Part shown: piece after piece, positions 22,601-36,015 of the stretch
Layout: each line of letters opens with the position of its first letter
Numbering within the stretch: position 1 is the stretch's first letter
NCBI GenBank assembly: GCA_021613335.1
Contig: JAJTWR010000021.1
Span: 2,314,001-2,378,000 of the forward strand
Reading direction: 5' to 3'
DNA: 64,000 bases
Source: Whitmania pigra
Taxonomy: Eukaryota; Annelida; Clitellata; Hirudinida; Haemopidae
Program-made: the position numbers and the translations under genes
The notes under the pieces: model-generated
Told to the model about the DNA's origin: nothing
Databases searched by the model: none
What the model saw: the letters and a program-made list of their open reading frames with translations, nothing else

Positions 22601-25600
22601 CTGTACCTCCGCTGTCTCGCACGGTAAACATTTCACGAGTGTTCTTGTCCTGATTTTAACGTCAAAAACATCACTGTTTGTGATTAGAGATTGATTAAAT
22701 TATCTGGCATAATGAGGTTGATGCTTTGCGGTGTATCGTCAATGTGTCCGTGTCGTTGTTTACGTGTCATTGTGTGCATGTCATTGTCCGTGTCGTTGTT
22801 TACGTGTCATTGTGTGCATGTCATTGTCCGTGTCGTTGTTTACGTGTCATTGTGTGCATGTCATTGGAGCTGTGCCACTTTTGATGTTTATTTGTTGATT
22901 AAATCTCCGAGGTTGAAGTCAACATTAAATTTTTCAGGTTCTCATATGCCTGGTACAAATTGCATCAATCAGGAGGTCTCTATTCAGCAATATAGAGAGG
23001 GCCAGATTTCTAAATGAACTTGTGACAGGAATCAAACAAATTCTCTTAAATCCACATGTAGGCTTTAAGTTATTGGCTTTTGAAGATTTATTTTGTGGTT
23101 AATTAAATTTTAATTTGTTAAGAAATTCACTGATGAGAATATGTACCACGAGGTCTGTCGACTTCTGGCTCGACTCAAAGGAAACTTTCAGCTCAGTGAA
23201 CTGGTCAAAGTGGAGAATTACTCGGATCTCATCAAAATTTTGGCAGAGTTTACTCTCTCCTGCTTCCGCGTAATGATTACATGCAATTGCAATTATTTAT
23301 TATTTAAATCTTTGGAAGAACGATAATACCCACCGTGTCTCCCCGAAAATAAGCCCTTGTTAAGATCGCCAGCCTGCATTTCTGCGGGAAATGGTTTCGC
23401 AAGAAATTCAGGCAGGAATTCAGAGTTTTGAGATTTAAAATTATGTTCCAGAATTAGTAAATATGACTGCATTTGACTAATTTGTTTCAAAAACACTCTA
23501 ATTGAAGGGTTTCCTAATATTTTACAAGAATATTACTTTTATTGGTAAATGATGAAAACCATGCTCCGTACCTCTTTGAGCATAATAATTTGTGTAACAT
23601 GAATAAATGTGCTGATAGATTGTTGAATATGAATAATACCTAGCTTGATTTTTGGAGAAACAATTAATATAATGTTGCTGTTGCTGTCTTATTTTTTGGG
23701 AAGCACGGTATAATTTACACAATCAAATAATAAATTTGTACACTGTTATGCCTTCCATATAATTTCTCTACTATTCATTAATAAGTCTATAATTGAGCAT
23801 ATTTCATTGTCTTCAAACTACAAACATAGTTTTATGTTCTTGTGCAGCTGATCAATTTCCCTGCAAACAGTAGCTTCTACCTTTTGTGTTTCTGGCAAAA
23901 GATGGTGGCTCCGATACCCTACGTGAAGACATCAGATCCTCACCACTTGGAAGTTTATGCTCCTGAGGTCTTCAGGGCTTTTGTTGTTGGTCAACATGAA
24001 TATGTCAGGGTTAATCTCAGGTCTGACATTCAGCTAATTAGATAATGCCATTATTAGATGAAATTTGAGTTGATAGCATATAGTTAGTGGTTTTAATAAA
24101 TTGATATGAAAACGTGGTTTGTTTGAAGGCGCAATTTGTTTTAAAGGCATGGTTTATTTTGCAGCAACAATTACGAGGAACCCCTCGAAGATCAGACGGT
24201 TTTGTCACAGCAACTCGAACAGGTGAGTTCAGAAGATATTATTATATTTTGTTGGCATTGACTACCAACTTTAGTTTAAATAGATCATTAAAATTCTAAA
24301 ACCATCGTTACGTTGTCATCAGCTCGCAACAATAGGCAGATATGAATATCAAAAGTCGTGCAACTTCATCGCCGAAATGCTCGACGAAGCCCTGAGGGAT
24401 TTCTCTCGTGCCCTCGACCAACCAAATCTTGTGAAAGTCAGCGAAGGTACTCGCAAGAATGCATTTCATACTTTTGTTGACAATTACAATTCAGTTAATC
24501 TGCAATCCTTTAAATCTTCATTACTGAACTTTAACATTTAACGATTATTTAAATTATTTTTGAAGTCAGTTTTTAACAATGATTAATATCATTTTAAGGT
24601 CAGTTTTTAGATGTTTTCTAATGAATTTGAACTTTGGAAGAGTTAACCAAAAGTTGAAACTAACCTTTGATCATGTTGTTGAGTCCAGGCTGTCTGGCGT
24701 GGTTGGTGTTTGTGGTAGGATCGGTTGTCGGAGGTAGGGTGGCATTCGCTAGCACCGAAAAACATGATGAGTTGGATGGGGAATTGGTGTGCAGGTTGGT
24801 TGGAGATGATAAATCTGTTCAAATTTTATTATTATTATTATTATTTTAATATCTCTTAATTTTACTCTAATCGATTTATGATCGATTTAATGGCAGAGTG
24901 CTGAAGATAATAAGCGAGACCGACTTCAGGCTGCCACAACAAATGTTTCCAAAGCTCGAGTTGTCGTATCTTGCATTCCTGGAACAGTTTAAAAAAATCT
25001 ATATAGGTGATCAAGTGCAAAAAACATCAAGGGTAAAATGAAGTTTTAATTTCTGTCAAAAGACTGATGGATTTGAAATATTTATGATTTTATATTATAT
25101 TTATATTTAAATATACTTGCATGAGAAATGTTCTTATTTACTGAATTCATTAAAACATTTAAAAACTTCCATATCAGAGTTTCTAAATGTCATTTTATTT
25201 TTTATTGTTAAATGACTTCTTGAATGAGTCACCAGTTCTGCTGTCTTGTTCTTGTTATTGCTTTGAGGCTAGGTCAAATAATTAATAATAGGTCAAATAG
25301 TTCATAATAGGTCAAAGCAGAGTTTGTAGAAGTGATTCAATTATTTATGGAATAGTAATTGTTAATTACCGCTAATACTTCTAAATTGTTATGTAAATAT
25401 TTGCTTACATGTTATATATGCATATAATAGTTTTTTTATTTTTAAATGCACATAACACAACTTTACTGTTGATGTCTCACAGGTTTACAAGTGTTTGTCT
25501 GAGGTTCTTGGAATTAACGACGAAACGATGATGCTGAGCGTGGTCATCAGGAAGATGTGAGTGCACACCTTTAATGCTATCTTCCTATTCTCATGGATTG

Positions 25601-28600
25601 TCATGAATTACTGATGGTCACTTAGAATCACAAATATCAAGTTCTGGAGCTACTCTGAGCCAGTGATGCATAAAAGTCTGCAGTTACTGAACGACCTTTC
25701 GATCGGTTACAGCAGTCTCAGAAAGATTGTCAAGCTCGAAGAGATACATTTTCTGCTTGAAAATCATACTGTTAGTGTCTGAATGTGTTTTAGGCTTTTG
25801 TTTTCATATTAATGTAATCAAGTAGTGTTTTTAATATGCGATGAAATGAACTGCTGGATGCCATTTTATCTTGATTTTAAAACAAGGATTATCACTCATC
25901 ATCCAGGGGGAATGTTTTGCATTTCTTGACACCAGTTCAGCTTCCAAACTCGAGATCATGAAGTGTAGGACGACATTCTACAAAGCCATAACGCGTCTGC
26001 TCGTAGCCGATCTGGGCGAGGACGAGGAACGGTTCGACGCATTCATGAAACCTTTGAGAAGTTTGTTCATTGCTTTCAAACTCTCTATGGACCCTGTGAT
26101 TATGCCATAATCTTTTTTCAGGAAGTTTTGACAAACTGGAACAGTTGATGATGTATGACTCTCTCAACACAGATAAGTTCAAGGCATGTCACCAATGAGT
26201 TCATTAGACTAGCAAATATTTTCTCGTGGCAACTTAATAACATTAATTAACTTAATTAATCATTTACAGAAATTGATCATCGGCCTAGCAAGGGATCTGA
26301 CGGGAATTGCTTTTTCATTGAATTCAAAGATTTGCTTCACCATGTTCTACAATTGGTTGTATCCTTTAAAGCAAGTCAATGTGCAAATCATGTTGATGTT
26401 AAGATGCCTAATTTCAAGAAGATGAATGCTATTGAATATTTTGGAGTTGTTTTCTTTGACTGATTTTTACAGTTTTCCCCGATATTCGTGTGCAATGACA
26501 AAAGCTCTCGACATGTTCCACTTTGATCCTGCTGTTACAACTCCAATATTGAGGCTGTACCAGGAGATGTCCCACAACAGGTGAGTTGTAATATAACTAA
26601 TATTGATAATATTAATAGTTATGATAATTAATAATTATTATTACAATACTAATTCTCAGTTTCAATCGATTATAATTCCAGCTTAAGTTTGCATGAAAAA
26701 TGTTCTAATACCTAGATCTCAGAGGCTGCAGTTTGATGTTTCTTCTCCAAACGGAATACTCCTCTTTAGGGAAATTAGCAAAGTCATTGTATGTTACGGT
26801 AAGTTACGCCAAGCTTATTGTTCCCTTTGCGTTCGAGCGTAATGACAGTTTACTTTAACTACTCTATTACTTTAAGAATCTGACATGACAAACAAAAATT
26901 ATTTTATTGAATTATGTCGAGTAAGATGTCCATTATTATGTGATGATGTTTGGAAAATTATTTGTACATTAAATAGTAACACTCCAACAAATTATAATTA
27001 TTAATGAAGTGTCTAATGTTACCTTAACTATTAAACTAAACAAATTTGACTCATTACCAGGTTCACACCTGCTAAACAAAGTAGACATACCAGAGGACAA
27101 ATTGTATCCCCTAAAGTAAGTGAAATCACTCTCATCCATACATACAGATAATGAACATAATTTTATAAGGAATCTATATATTGCACATATTTCATATTCA
27201 ATACAGGCTGAAAGGAATATCCATTTGTTTTCACATCTTAAAATTGGCTCTATCTGGAAATTATGTGAATTTTGGTGTCTTCAAGTTGTATGGTGATCCA
27301 GCTCTGAATAATGTTCTTGAAATGTTCATCAAACTTTTGCTATCTGCTGGTCTCAAGGAAATCATGGTTGGTTTCTTTTATATATTCTTTCTTACATCTG
27401 AAAATATCTATTTTTTAATTGGCATTATTGAAATGATTATTTTTGTCGCAAATTTATTTTAGTTGCATGGTTCATTTCTAGAATAATGTTCTTTATATAT
27501 AGATGCTGTGTTTTGCATCACAGCTCCTTATTTTCATGGCATTCTAAGGCTGCTGTCATAATGTATCAATTATGAGAACATTTTAACATGAAACTGAATC
27601 CATTCTTGAGAATAAGTTAAGAATAATAATATTATTTGTGATAAACATTGTGACATGTGCTAGCTGACAGATGACTAAGCATAAGCTTATACAATTGACT
27701 GGCATAAATATTCAAGCTTAACAACGTAAAATTAAATAAAAGGTTAAATGAATTTAAACAATCTAATCTGTTGGTTCTACATGCTTAGATGCATTTTATA
27801 TTCGTGCTGAATCATAAAAATAGAGTGACTATTTTATATGTACAAAACAGATCTTGAATTTGAGTGAATTTGTTTCTTTTGTTGCGATTGCTATTTCAAG
27901 CAACTAAACATTATTAACGTCTTTTTTAGAGTTACCCAAAGCTGACTTTGTCATATTATGCTCTGTTGGAAAGTCTCGCTCAGGATCATCTGTGTTTTGT
28001 TTCACGATTGGAACCAAACATCCTCCTTTACCTGCTCTCAACAGTATCCGAGGGACTCAGTTCTTTAGGTTTCATCAGCAATTGTTCTTAAATTTTGAAT
28101 GATCAGAAAAGAATGGGTAATGGTTTATTTCAGATTCTGTTGTTATTACGAGTTGTTGTGCCTCACTGGACAACATTATGACTCACATCTACAAGGTCTA
28201 CACCAAAAAGATTAGACCTGGAGAAGTTGCTGATGAGAACACTTTGGTCAAACTTCACAGTGCCGACCCAAATGCCTTCAGACAGGTTTCGTTTTTATAT
28301 TTTTATATTGTCAATTTTAATTTTGCATCAGAGACTTGGTAAAAAATGTTCTTATAATTTTTCAATTTATTCTGCTTTGGAAATTTCTTAAATTCACGTT
28401 GTTTATATCTTGAAATAGATTCTCTCAACCATCCTCAATGCAGTTATTTTTGAGGAATGCAGAAACCAGTGGTCCATGACGAGGCCCTTGTTTTCGTTGA
28501 TACTTCTCAATGAAGAGGTGAGTTTATTCAAGTACTGATTTTGTAGATTTTTAGAAATTGTGAGTCTCAAATATTATTTACGTACGGTTTTAATTCATAC

Positions 28601-28891
28601 TTAATTTTGTCCAAATGTTTAGTACTACAATTCTCTGAAGCAAGAAATAGTACAGAGTTATAGCTCCGAGAAGCAGAGTGCCATTGCTCAGTCGCTCAAC
28701 AACATCATGGATGGAGTGGAAAAAAATCTTCTCACAAAGAACAGAGACAGGTACAATCAGTGCTTGGTACAAGTTCTTCAATTGAATTAAAAAATGTCTT
28801 TTTCAGATTCACACACAACCTGACAGTCTTGAGGCACGAGATTTCGAACATCATGAAACGCGAAGTCTTTGCAAATAATTCCATGTTCTGA
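19604..28891 (+). CDS. XPO7: exportin-7 (RanBP16), complete
   Basis: Thirty exons sum exactly to 1074 residues (vertebrate XPO7 is about 1087). Exons: 19604-19618, 20456-20602, 20672-20765, 20825-20895, 20968-21051, 21413-21490, 22077-22217, 22287-22413, 22553-22623, 22938-23057, 23123-23269, 23848-24020, 24165-24222, 24323-24446, 24689-24794, 24897-25032, 25483-25556, 25626-25770, 25907-26060, 26122-26183, 26270-26358, 26473-26580, 26716-26798, 27061-27115, 27207-27366, 27930-28068, 28134-28285, 28419-28517, 28623-28750, 28807-28891. Hallmark matches to the family include [50 protein letters not shown] and [13 protein letters not shown]. Exportin-7 is a RanGTP-dependent karyopherin built of HEAT repeats, moving cargo through nuclear pores. 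The five-codon first exon is inferred from phase and position and is the weakest part. Intron 20 appears to begin GC. Confidence 0.95.
21519..22066 (+). repeat. 13-bp minisatellite in XPO7 intron 6
   Basis: About 42 copies of a 13-base unit, mostly TCCTAATGTGATA or TCCTAATGTGACT, with variants containing TTCTTATGTGACA. It fills nearly the whole intron between exons 6 and 7, ending about ten bases before the 3' splice site. Confidence 0.95.
22745..22866 (+). repeat. 40-bp tandem repeat in XPO7 intron 9
   Basis: Three near-perfect copies of a 40-base GT-rich unit beginning TGTCCGTGTCGTTGTTTACG at 22745, 22785 and 22825. The open frame across it is an artefact. Confidence 0.9.
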
Positions 28892-29828
28892 TCTTAGTTT
28901 AATACAGTTTAGGAGCAACAAGGAGATTCTTTGCATCAAAGATTTCCAGTTGTTGCACCTCGAATCTAACAGCTTTTTGTTACCACGTCATAAACCGTGT
29001 CCCTTTTGAACCGTTGTCAAAAATTAAAAATTTTCAGAATCACTTCATGCTTTTATGAATAATTTTTGAGGATTTTAGATTTATTAAGTGATGGCTATGC
29101 AAACAAGTCGATTTTATACGAGATGCGAGAAACAAGCTGATGCCCCGAAACAAGTTAACCGGGAGTTAATTGGTAATACAGGTAGGAAATGGTGGATTGT
29201 CTTATGTGAGAAGAGGACCTTGGGACGCTGTTATTAATCGTACCTGCTTGTTCCGATCTTTCAGCGTGAAAGAACTCTTCTTCTTAAAACTGATTTTGAG
29301 ACTGACAAAGTAAAAACGCTCGCAAACCATCGAAAAATCTCGAAAGCTAATTTTGTCCAAAGGTTGGCTCCGTGGAATTACCTGAATTGGGATTCCCACA
29401 CGGCGAGTAGAAAAAAATAGTTTCAAAAGATTGGATATTGAACATTCGAGCTGGAGTCAAGGTCCAAGGGAGTGCAACGCAGCTTTCTCCAGGGACGTTG
29501 TTTAGGGGCAATGGAAAAAGCCAGAATGTAATGGATGATTTCGTGACTCGGAAAAGAAATTATGCATTGACATGAATTATTGTCTCCAAACAAAAACTTA
29601 CTTATCCTTAATGACTAGAATTAGTTTTAATGTTTCAAATAGAAGCAATATTTTAAATTGAAACGTAAATAAATGCTCTTGTATGCCGCTAATGAGTCTG
29701 ACACAAAGTGACGCTGGAGCCGATTCACTTTTAGATAATGTTTAGAAAATTAAGAACGACAACACACTGAGCTTTCCTGATGACAATAAATTTATGGCTG
29801 TAAATTTCTTATTTTTTGGTTTTTAATT
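28892..29828. other. XPO7 3' flank and GABP-beta upstream region
   Basis: No gene is supported. A minus-strand open frame at 29202-29426 has no domain or splice context. The XPO7 and GABP-beta genes are head to tail, so this interval should hold the XPO7 3' UTR and the GABP-beta promoter. Confidence 0.4.
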
Positions 29829-32201
29829 ATGTCCTTTGTGGAACTGGGGAAGCAATTGTTAGAGGCCGCTAAAAATGGGTCGCTTGAGGAGGTCCGAACA
29901 CTTATGTTCAACGGAGCACCATTTACTACTGACTGGGTTTGCTCATTTTCATTTTCTAGATATTTTAAAAATTGTTTACAAATCTAAGACATTAAAAATT
30001 ATTTGAATTATTAAAATTCAACGGGATAAAACTGATTTTGTTTTGCTTGATTAATCAAATTCCGTTAGGTTTTAACTGAGATTTTGTTATTTCATCAGCT
30101 GGGAACTTCACCATTGCATTATGCTGCACAGAATGGGCAGTATGAAATGGTAGATGTCCTCTTGAAGGCAGGTTTAAGTCGGGATGCTAGAACAAAAGTA
30201 GATCGGACACCTCTGCATTATGCCTCTCAAGAAGGACACAGTGAAATTGTTTCACTTTTGATATGGTATGGAGCAGACGTTGAAGCTAAAGACATGGTAC
30301 TAATTGGAAACTAAATAGTCACTATATTTGAATTTACTTTAAATTACCTTATATAATTCTATTTGCACTCAAGTTAAAAATGACCCCTCTGCATTGGGCA
30401 GTTGAAAAGGGCCACATAGATGTAGTGCAGATCCTCCTAGCACATGGAGCTACATCCAATGGAATGAATAAGGTAACATTCAGTTCATAGATGCCAAGTT
30501 GATTAGCAGCCTAATCTTAATTTGGAATAGCAAAAGTAATGATTGACTTTCTATGTTTGCAACAATGATGATGATGGTGATGATAATAGGCATGCAGGTT
30601 GGACGAATGGGTGGTGTTCTTGCATGTGGCGGTTGACACAACAGCTGTCATGTGTTGTGTTTGCAACCCAGCCTGCACTGCCAGGAAGTACCCTCGGGTA
30701 GGGCCGCTATATAAATGGTGGATTGATTAACAAGTGTCTTTACATCCTATTTGGATACGTAAGGCACTCAAAAATGGGATGAAAATACAAATAATATTAA
30801 TTAACATTGTGGCCCACTTTTGTATTTATAATTTATAATTCCAGTTTGACAAAACACCTTTGGATATTGCACTGTCAAACAGGAGGGCTGACATTGCTGA
30901 GATGCTGCAACTGAGCTATGTTGGTTGTCTTGCTATGTAATTATAAATGACTTAATTTCCACAGTTATAAATAATTTTATCGTCTTTGACTTCACAATTT
31001 TTGTGAATTTACAAAATTCTAAATATTAAACTCATAAGATTTGTTAGGAATTTATAGAAACAGGAATTAAACAAATTTTATTTTAGCCATGTTATAGTGA
31101 TTAAATTCAATATTTGTATATTGATTGAACAATTTTTTCTTGCATTACCACAATATTGAAATTAAATTTGAAGGCTTATTTTTGATCAAAACTACATTAT
31201 CAGTTGCAAATGAAATTTATTTTTGATCAACCATGAATTACTCAGCACATTATATATAGGAAGTATCCATCTTTTGACGATATCTCAACTAATATGTCAC
31301 GAAAATTAGCAGCATTCGTCCTCTCAGCAAAATTTGTCAACACTTTAATATAATCGGCTATTTTCCTTGTAAAAAAGCTAGATCAGTGACTCCATCATAC
31401 AAAAGAAATTTTGTAAAATTGTTATGTGTTTGCAGAACGGTGGAAGTCCATTAGAAGTACATCCTGAGGCTGTCATAGAAGAAGTAACAACGTCGGAGAA
31501 TGATGTCTCCTGTTTCGTCAGCCAAAACATAATTTGTTCAGGTTTATTTTTATTTTCAAGTACCTTTTCCTTGATGCAGTTGTTTTGAAATTCATTTAAG
31601 ACAAAACAGAAACTCTGACTTGGCTCGATGCGAGCGGTTCGACGGATGCTGAGGTGCTCGATGGCAATCAGATGTTCATCCTGACCGGTGTGACCTTTTA
31701 CATTCTTTTATTCGTTGTCTTCAAACCAATGAGATTGGCTTGCTATTGTCATCAGCTTCATATGACTGCTGATATGTTTGCTCAGATCATTATTATTACC
31801 AATTACTTATGATTTTCATTATATATCACATTTTTATGAAAGATAAGGAAGTGATTTTAAACATGAAATGTTGAATGCATTGCTATAAACTGGATACATG
31901 AACGTGGCTGAATAAATTAAGCACATAATAAAGTAGTATTACCACATTCCCACCGTTAACATCTTCTTACCTTCAGTAACCCAATTAATGTAATGAACTG
32001 TTATTAAAATAGTTATTATTACACATATTTGTGAAGTCATATTTTTGGATCCATTAAATACTAATTTATTTATTGAAACATAATTATTCATTACCTTGAA
32101 AGACCTCCTTATGATTTAATGATTTTTTTCAACTTGTAGATGCAGGAAAATTAGCACTGAAGACTCTGAAGTGCGAAAATACACTCGGTGACATCGTCTA
32201 A
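29829..32201 (+). CDS. GABPB: GA-binding protein beta subunit (ankyrin-repeat partner of an ETS factor)
   Basis: Seven exons (29829-29936, 30099-30296, 30374-30472, 30845-30919, 31436-31541, 31601-31687, 32140-32201) join in phase to 244 residues. The N-terminus ([82 protein letters not shown]) follows GABPB1 block for block and forms four to five ankyrin repeats. This surface binds the ETS-domain subunit GABP-alpha to make a nuclear activator of housekeeping and mitochondrial genes. The C-terminal ~85 residues are acidic and include [20 protein letters not shown], which resembles the vertebrate QQVLTV-AGK segment. The leucine-zipper region that follows in vertebrates is absent; the protein stops at TLGDIV. 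Confidence 0.93.
30585..30730 (+). mobile_element. possible SINE in GABP-beta intron 3
   Basis: A GC-richer island in an AT-rich intron has a B-box-like GTTTGCAACCC and ends in CTATATAAATGGTGGATTGATTAA-type tail sequence. No second copy was seen in the window, so this is tentative. Confidence 0.3.
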
Positions 32202-33012
32202 TTGGATGTGTGACATTTCATAATTTGCTGTGATTTTGACTGGGAATGTAAATAGAAAAAACAACTGGCGTTGTTAATGCCGAATGTTTTTGAGTTCATT
32301 GAATTCTTAAGTCGCAATGTGAACTGCTAATTTGAAATGTTTGAACAACTTTTTGTTATTCCAGATTTTATTTTGATTAGCAATTTGCTCCTATTGTTCA
32401 ATTTTTTGTGAATCTCATTATGAAATGATATTGCAGCACAAATAGAAGAATAATGAGCAGTTTATCTGCTTTATTGGTTGTGAGTGTCCAATGTAATGCT
32501 TCTTACTGGAAATCTTTTAGATGGCGATTGATAAGCTGCCCAAATTATGTCTGCTTGAATAAACTTGGCAGAACCATTTCAATTTTAGAGTAACTTAAGT
32601 TGCAGCAATTATAGACTAACTATTATAGACTATTTAGGATTTAGTTCTTGATAACATAATCATAACGTTTAGGATGAGCGGATCGACGAATTCATCGATG
32701 GTTCGTTTAAGTCTGAGATCTCCCTTTAGTGTCGAACATTATTAGAAATTCTAGCATAATCGAACACTTTTAGAAAATAGTTTGCCTGCAAGGAGACTTA
32801 TGCTGTATCTTACATAAAATTGTAAGGAGAAGAATCGACAATTGTGCAGTAATATTCAAGTTGCTTCTTAATTTACTTCTTAAAAGGCATTGTTGCTGCA
32901 CTACAACATAAAAAATAACACTCCTAATTTTTAGAGGCTTATTAACAAGCACGAGAGTCCGGAGACAAGCATCGAGACAAGAACCGATGCGGCCAAGCGG
33001 AAACGAAGAAGG
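32202..33012. other. GABP-beta 3' flank, no gene seen
   Basis: Likely 3' UTR with AATAAA at 32558-32563, then non-coding DNA. Confidence 0.4.
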
Positions 33013-33060
33013 CAGTGGCGGATTTAGAGGGGGGAGGGGGGTAGGCCAAGAAAAAAGCTA
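33013..33060 (+). mobile_element. hAT-type terminal sequence
   Basis: CAGTGGCGGATTTAGAGGGG followed by a G-rich run is a classic hAT 5' end. It lies about 840 bp upstream of a same-orientation hAT coding fragment, and may be its left end. Confidence 0.5.
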
Positions 33061-33470
33061 AAATCTATCGATAAACTTTGTCCTACATGCTTACACAAAA
33101 CACACACACGCGTGCGCAACTACCATACATTTCAAGTTTGAAAATCAAAAGTAAATATGTTCCCTATAATTAGGAATGGACCTGGGCCACTTTTTAGCCG
33201 AAGTCAGGATATAAAATACATATTCAGATATGACACTGTCTAACGTATTAACAGTGAAATTTTCTGCATTTCTTCAACTTTTAAAAACTATTTTTTAAAA
33301 CAAATATTTGCCATGCTAGCATGAAAATACATTAATGAATTGGCTGTAATTCCATCATTTCAAGACTCATTTCTACATATGAAACTTGTGTTTCCTATTC
33401 CTTCATTGACTATCTTTGGTTATCAACCTTAATAAAAATCTAAAGAGAAATTCAGTATTTTTGAGTCGCT

Positions 33471-33560
33471 TGACTTCAGGATAGAATGAAAAAGGTCACC
33501 TCTTAAAGTTTTACGACCAAGGGGTTTGCCCCTTGGAAAAGCTGAAACGACATCCCTGTA
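33471..33560 (+). repeat. dispersed repeat, copy 1
   Basis: A short block with GGTTTGCCCCTTGGAAAAGC, then TGAAACGACATCCCTG. A related block occurs at 52590-52650 (AAAAGCTGAAATGACGTCCC), and similar 'GGTTTGCCCC' words lie at 52010-52075. Family unknown. Confidence 0.45.
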
Positions 33561-33852
33561 TCTGAGAACCAGATATAGAACAAGAGAATGAGTAGAAGAA
33601 GAAAGGTGTAGGTTTGATTTTAGATGACCCTTTCTTTTGGAAGATGCATCCTAACGAGCTGCTAGCAGAGCGGCAAACCTGGAGTGGATTGATGGATGGA
33701 CGGGCGGATGGATGGATGGCCCACCTGCCAGCCCAAGTGATAGTGAGAGCAGTTCAAAATGGCATTTGTGGTCAGACGTTTGACAAAGATTGAGGAAACA
33801 TTACTTTTTTTTGTAAATCTAAGTATTTTAAGAGCAGCTTCATTCCACAAAG

Positions 33853-34520
33853 GTGCTCCAAGTAGACCTGGGAGCCGAGGGTATTCAGGATTTGTCAATA
33901 ACTATGTGTTATGATCAGTCATTTGATTTATCTAGTATAATGTCGGGTGAAATAGCAGGTCTCCAAACAATAGTTGGGGAAATTGTTCCCAATGCACTCT
34001 TTACGCGCTGCTGTGCACATAATTTAAATTTAATTAACATAATAAGTTCCAATGCTCAACTTATTTTTTTAAACTCTAGAGAGTCTTTACTAATTTTTTT
34101 GATAGTTAGCCTTGTCTTTCAATTTTAAACGAACAATGCAAATGAAGGGAATCTCTAAAAAGACTTTACTAGATGAACACCCAGGAAATCAACAGTAAAT
34201 GCAGTTTTCAGCAATTTACTATTTTACTAGTGTTTTACTATTTTACTAGTATTTTACTAGTTTACACAATTTACAATTTACTAATAGTGGCTCTTCAAAT
34301 AATTGTGGATGGTGAAATAAAAAAAAACTGCACTGCCAAACAGTTGGCTGAGGCACAGGTATTTTTGTAGCACTTAACACATATGAATCTTTAGTTCTTA
34401 GAATATTCTGTAAAATATTGCCAGAGAAGGCTTTCAAATTATCCACATATTTTCAGAAAAGTATTATTGATTTGGTAGCAGCTTCTTATTTGATTCAGGA
34501 AACTGCAGAAGATGACGGAA
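33853..34520 (+). pseudogene. hAT transposase fragment (ZMYM1/DUF4371-like)
   Basis: The frame reads CYDQSFDLSSIMSGEIAGLQ and then FTRCCAHNLNLINIISS, matching the GYDGAAxMSG and CCAHxLNL blocks of hAT transposases of the ZMYM1 type. Further on, interrupted by stops and shifts, AEAQVFL-like and FLEYSVKYCQRRL-like pieces fit the next conserved part. Several stops show it is dead. Adjacent (TTTACTA)-type short repeats at 34200-34270 add further disruption. Confidence 0.6.
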
Positions 34521-35197
34521 GCCAAGACGAAAAAGGCTGTTGTAATAAATTTGGGCGTTATGACTTATACATTACATTAAATAAAATTGATTTTTGCCAT
34601 CTTTTGAGTATTCAGTGTTTCTCTTTAAAATACTTACAACAAATAAATACGGATGATTATAACGAATTTAATTAACTAAATTTATTTTTATAAGTGCTCG
34701 CTCCCCCTGGTGTTAAAAGTGTTGCTTCATGAGATTAAGTGAGGAGCAAGAAGTCATCTTCCAACCAGTCGCAAGAATCAGAAAATTATTTCGGAGGGTT
34801 CGAGTTTTTAATTTTTCCAAGTTATAAATAATAAATGTCACAATCTTTACATTATAATACAAGATTACAACGTCGACAACTCATGGCAAATTTATCCAAA
34901 CCCTCTTAAAGATCTACCGAGATATCTTTATGAAGAACAAGTCCATTCAGTCTCATTTCACTTGCTCAATTTTGAACATATGACTCTAGATACATTTTGA
35001 ACGTATGGGGCGAATGATCTTTCGGCAGCTAAAGTTGATAGTGGCAATGTTACCTAAATGCAATCTTAATATTAAGATAAAAGGCAACATTGCAGACTGG
35101 AAAGGAATCAATTGCTCAAGATGGTTTTTCTTCATCACTCGTTTTTCTTTGTTTTTTGCCAAAAGAAATTCGAATCTAAAATTACATCAGGTTAAAG

Positions 35198-36015
35198 CAG
35201 TGGCGCAACCAGAGGGAGACTGGGGGAGCTTGCCCCCCCCCCCCCCAGGCCTAATAGGAGGGACCCTGCAATTTTCCCAAATCCGATTAGTTTTTTTTTG
35301 TGGGGAGGGGTATGGGGATTCTCAATATGCCATAGGCACAATAATCACGAACCCTGTTACTTCATGAATTTATGATCATTGATTTTCCATTCGTTTTGTA
35401 TTATTGATATCATAATAATTGTAAATTATCAACAAGGTTAAATAAAATGTTTAAACGTTGTACTTACTTACTGTTTCTAATTTAAATTCTTTTTTATCAA
35501 AAACATAGCTCAACCCGAAAATTAAATATGGACTCTTGTTTCAATCTAACTATAATAATTATTGTCAAAATGGTTGATAAAAATCTAATACCAAAAACTT
35601 TTAATAAAAACTTGAATTTGACGGTTATTTAAAGTTTTCAGTACAAAAATTAATTTACGACGTTATTCCGTTCTCACTTTATTGCAAAATAATTTACGAC
35701 GCTAAAATACAGTTTAACCAATAATACCTACTATTAGGCAATAGGAACACATGGCTGATAGTTTTGATAACTTGTCTCAGGGTGGCAAAGCAACTATTTT
35801 GCATTCTGGTCCAATTAGGGTTACCCTGGATAATCTACCTTAAAATAACCAGAATCGCTCGTTTCAGCTCTCGTGGTACGATCGATTTAACTGGATTGAA
35901 TATAATCCCCAGACTGCCGGTGCGCAGTGTTTTTATTGTAAATTGTTGACAACTAGCTTTCGTCCCTTTTCTAAACTTGAGCCCCCCACAGCATTTTTCG
36001 CTGGTTGCGCCACTG
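35198..36015 (+). mobile_element. 818-bp internally deleted hAT element with TIRs and 8-bp target duplication
   Basis: The 15-base end CAGTGGCGCAACCAG at 35198-35212 is matched by its exact reverse complement at 36001-36015. Flanking 8-base words GGTTAAAG (35190-35197) and GGTAAAAG (36016-36023) form a target duplication with one change, as expected for hAT. Inside, near the right end, RSFQLSWYDRFNWIEYNPQT followed by AGAQCFYCKLL matches the TTF-type zinc finger of hAT transposases, with the usual reading-direction left to right. The rest of the transposase is missing. A C-run of about 14 lies at 35236. Confidence 0.88.

Noticed and set aside
22691..23017. 108-codon frame in XPO7 intron 9 and exon 10
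   Set aside because: It is a 40-bp tandem repeat plus an out-of-frame reading of a real exon.
29202..29426. Minus-strand frame between XPO7 and GABP-beta
   Set aside because: No domain, start context or splice evidence; likely chance or repeat-derived.
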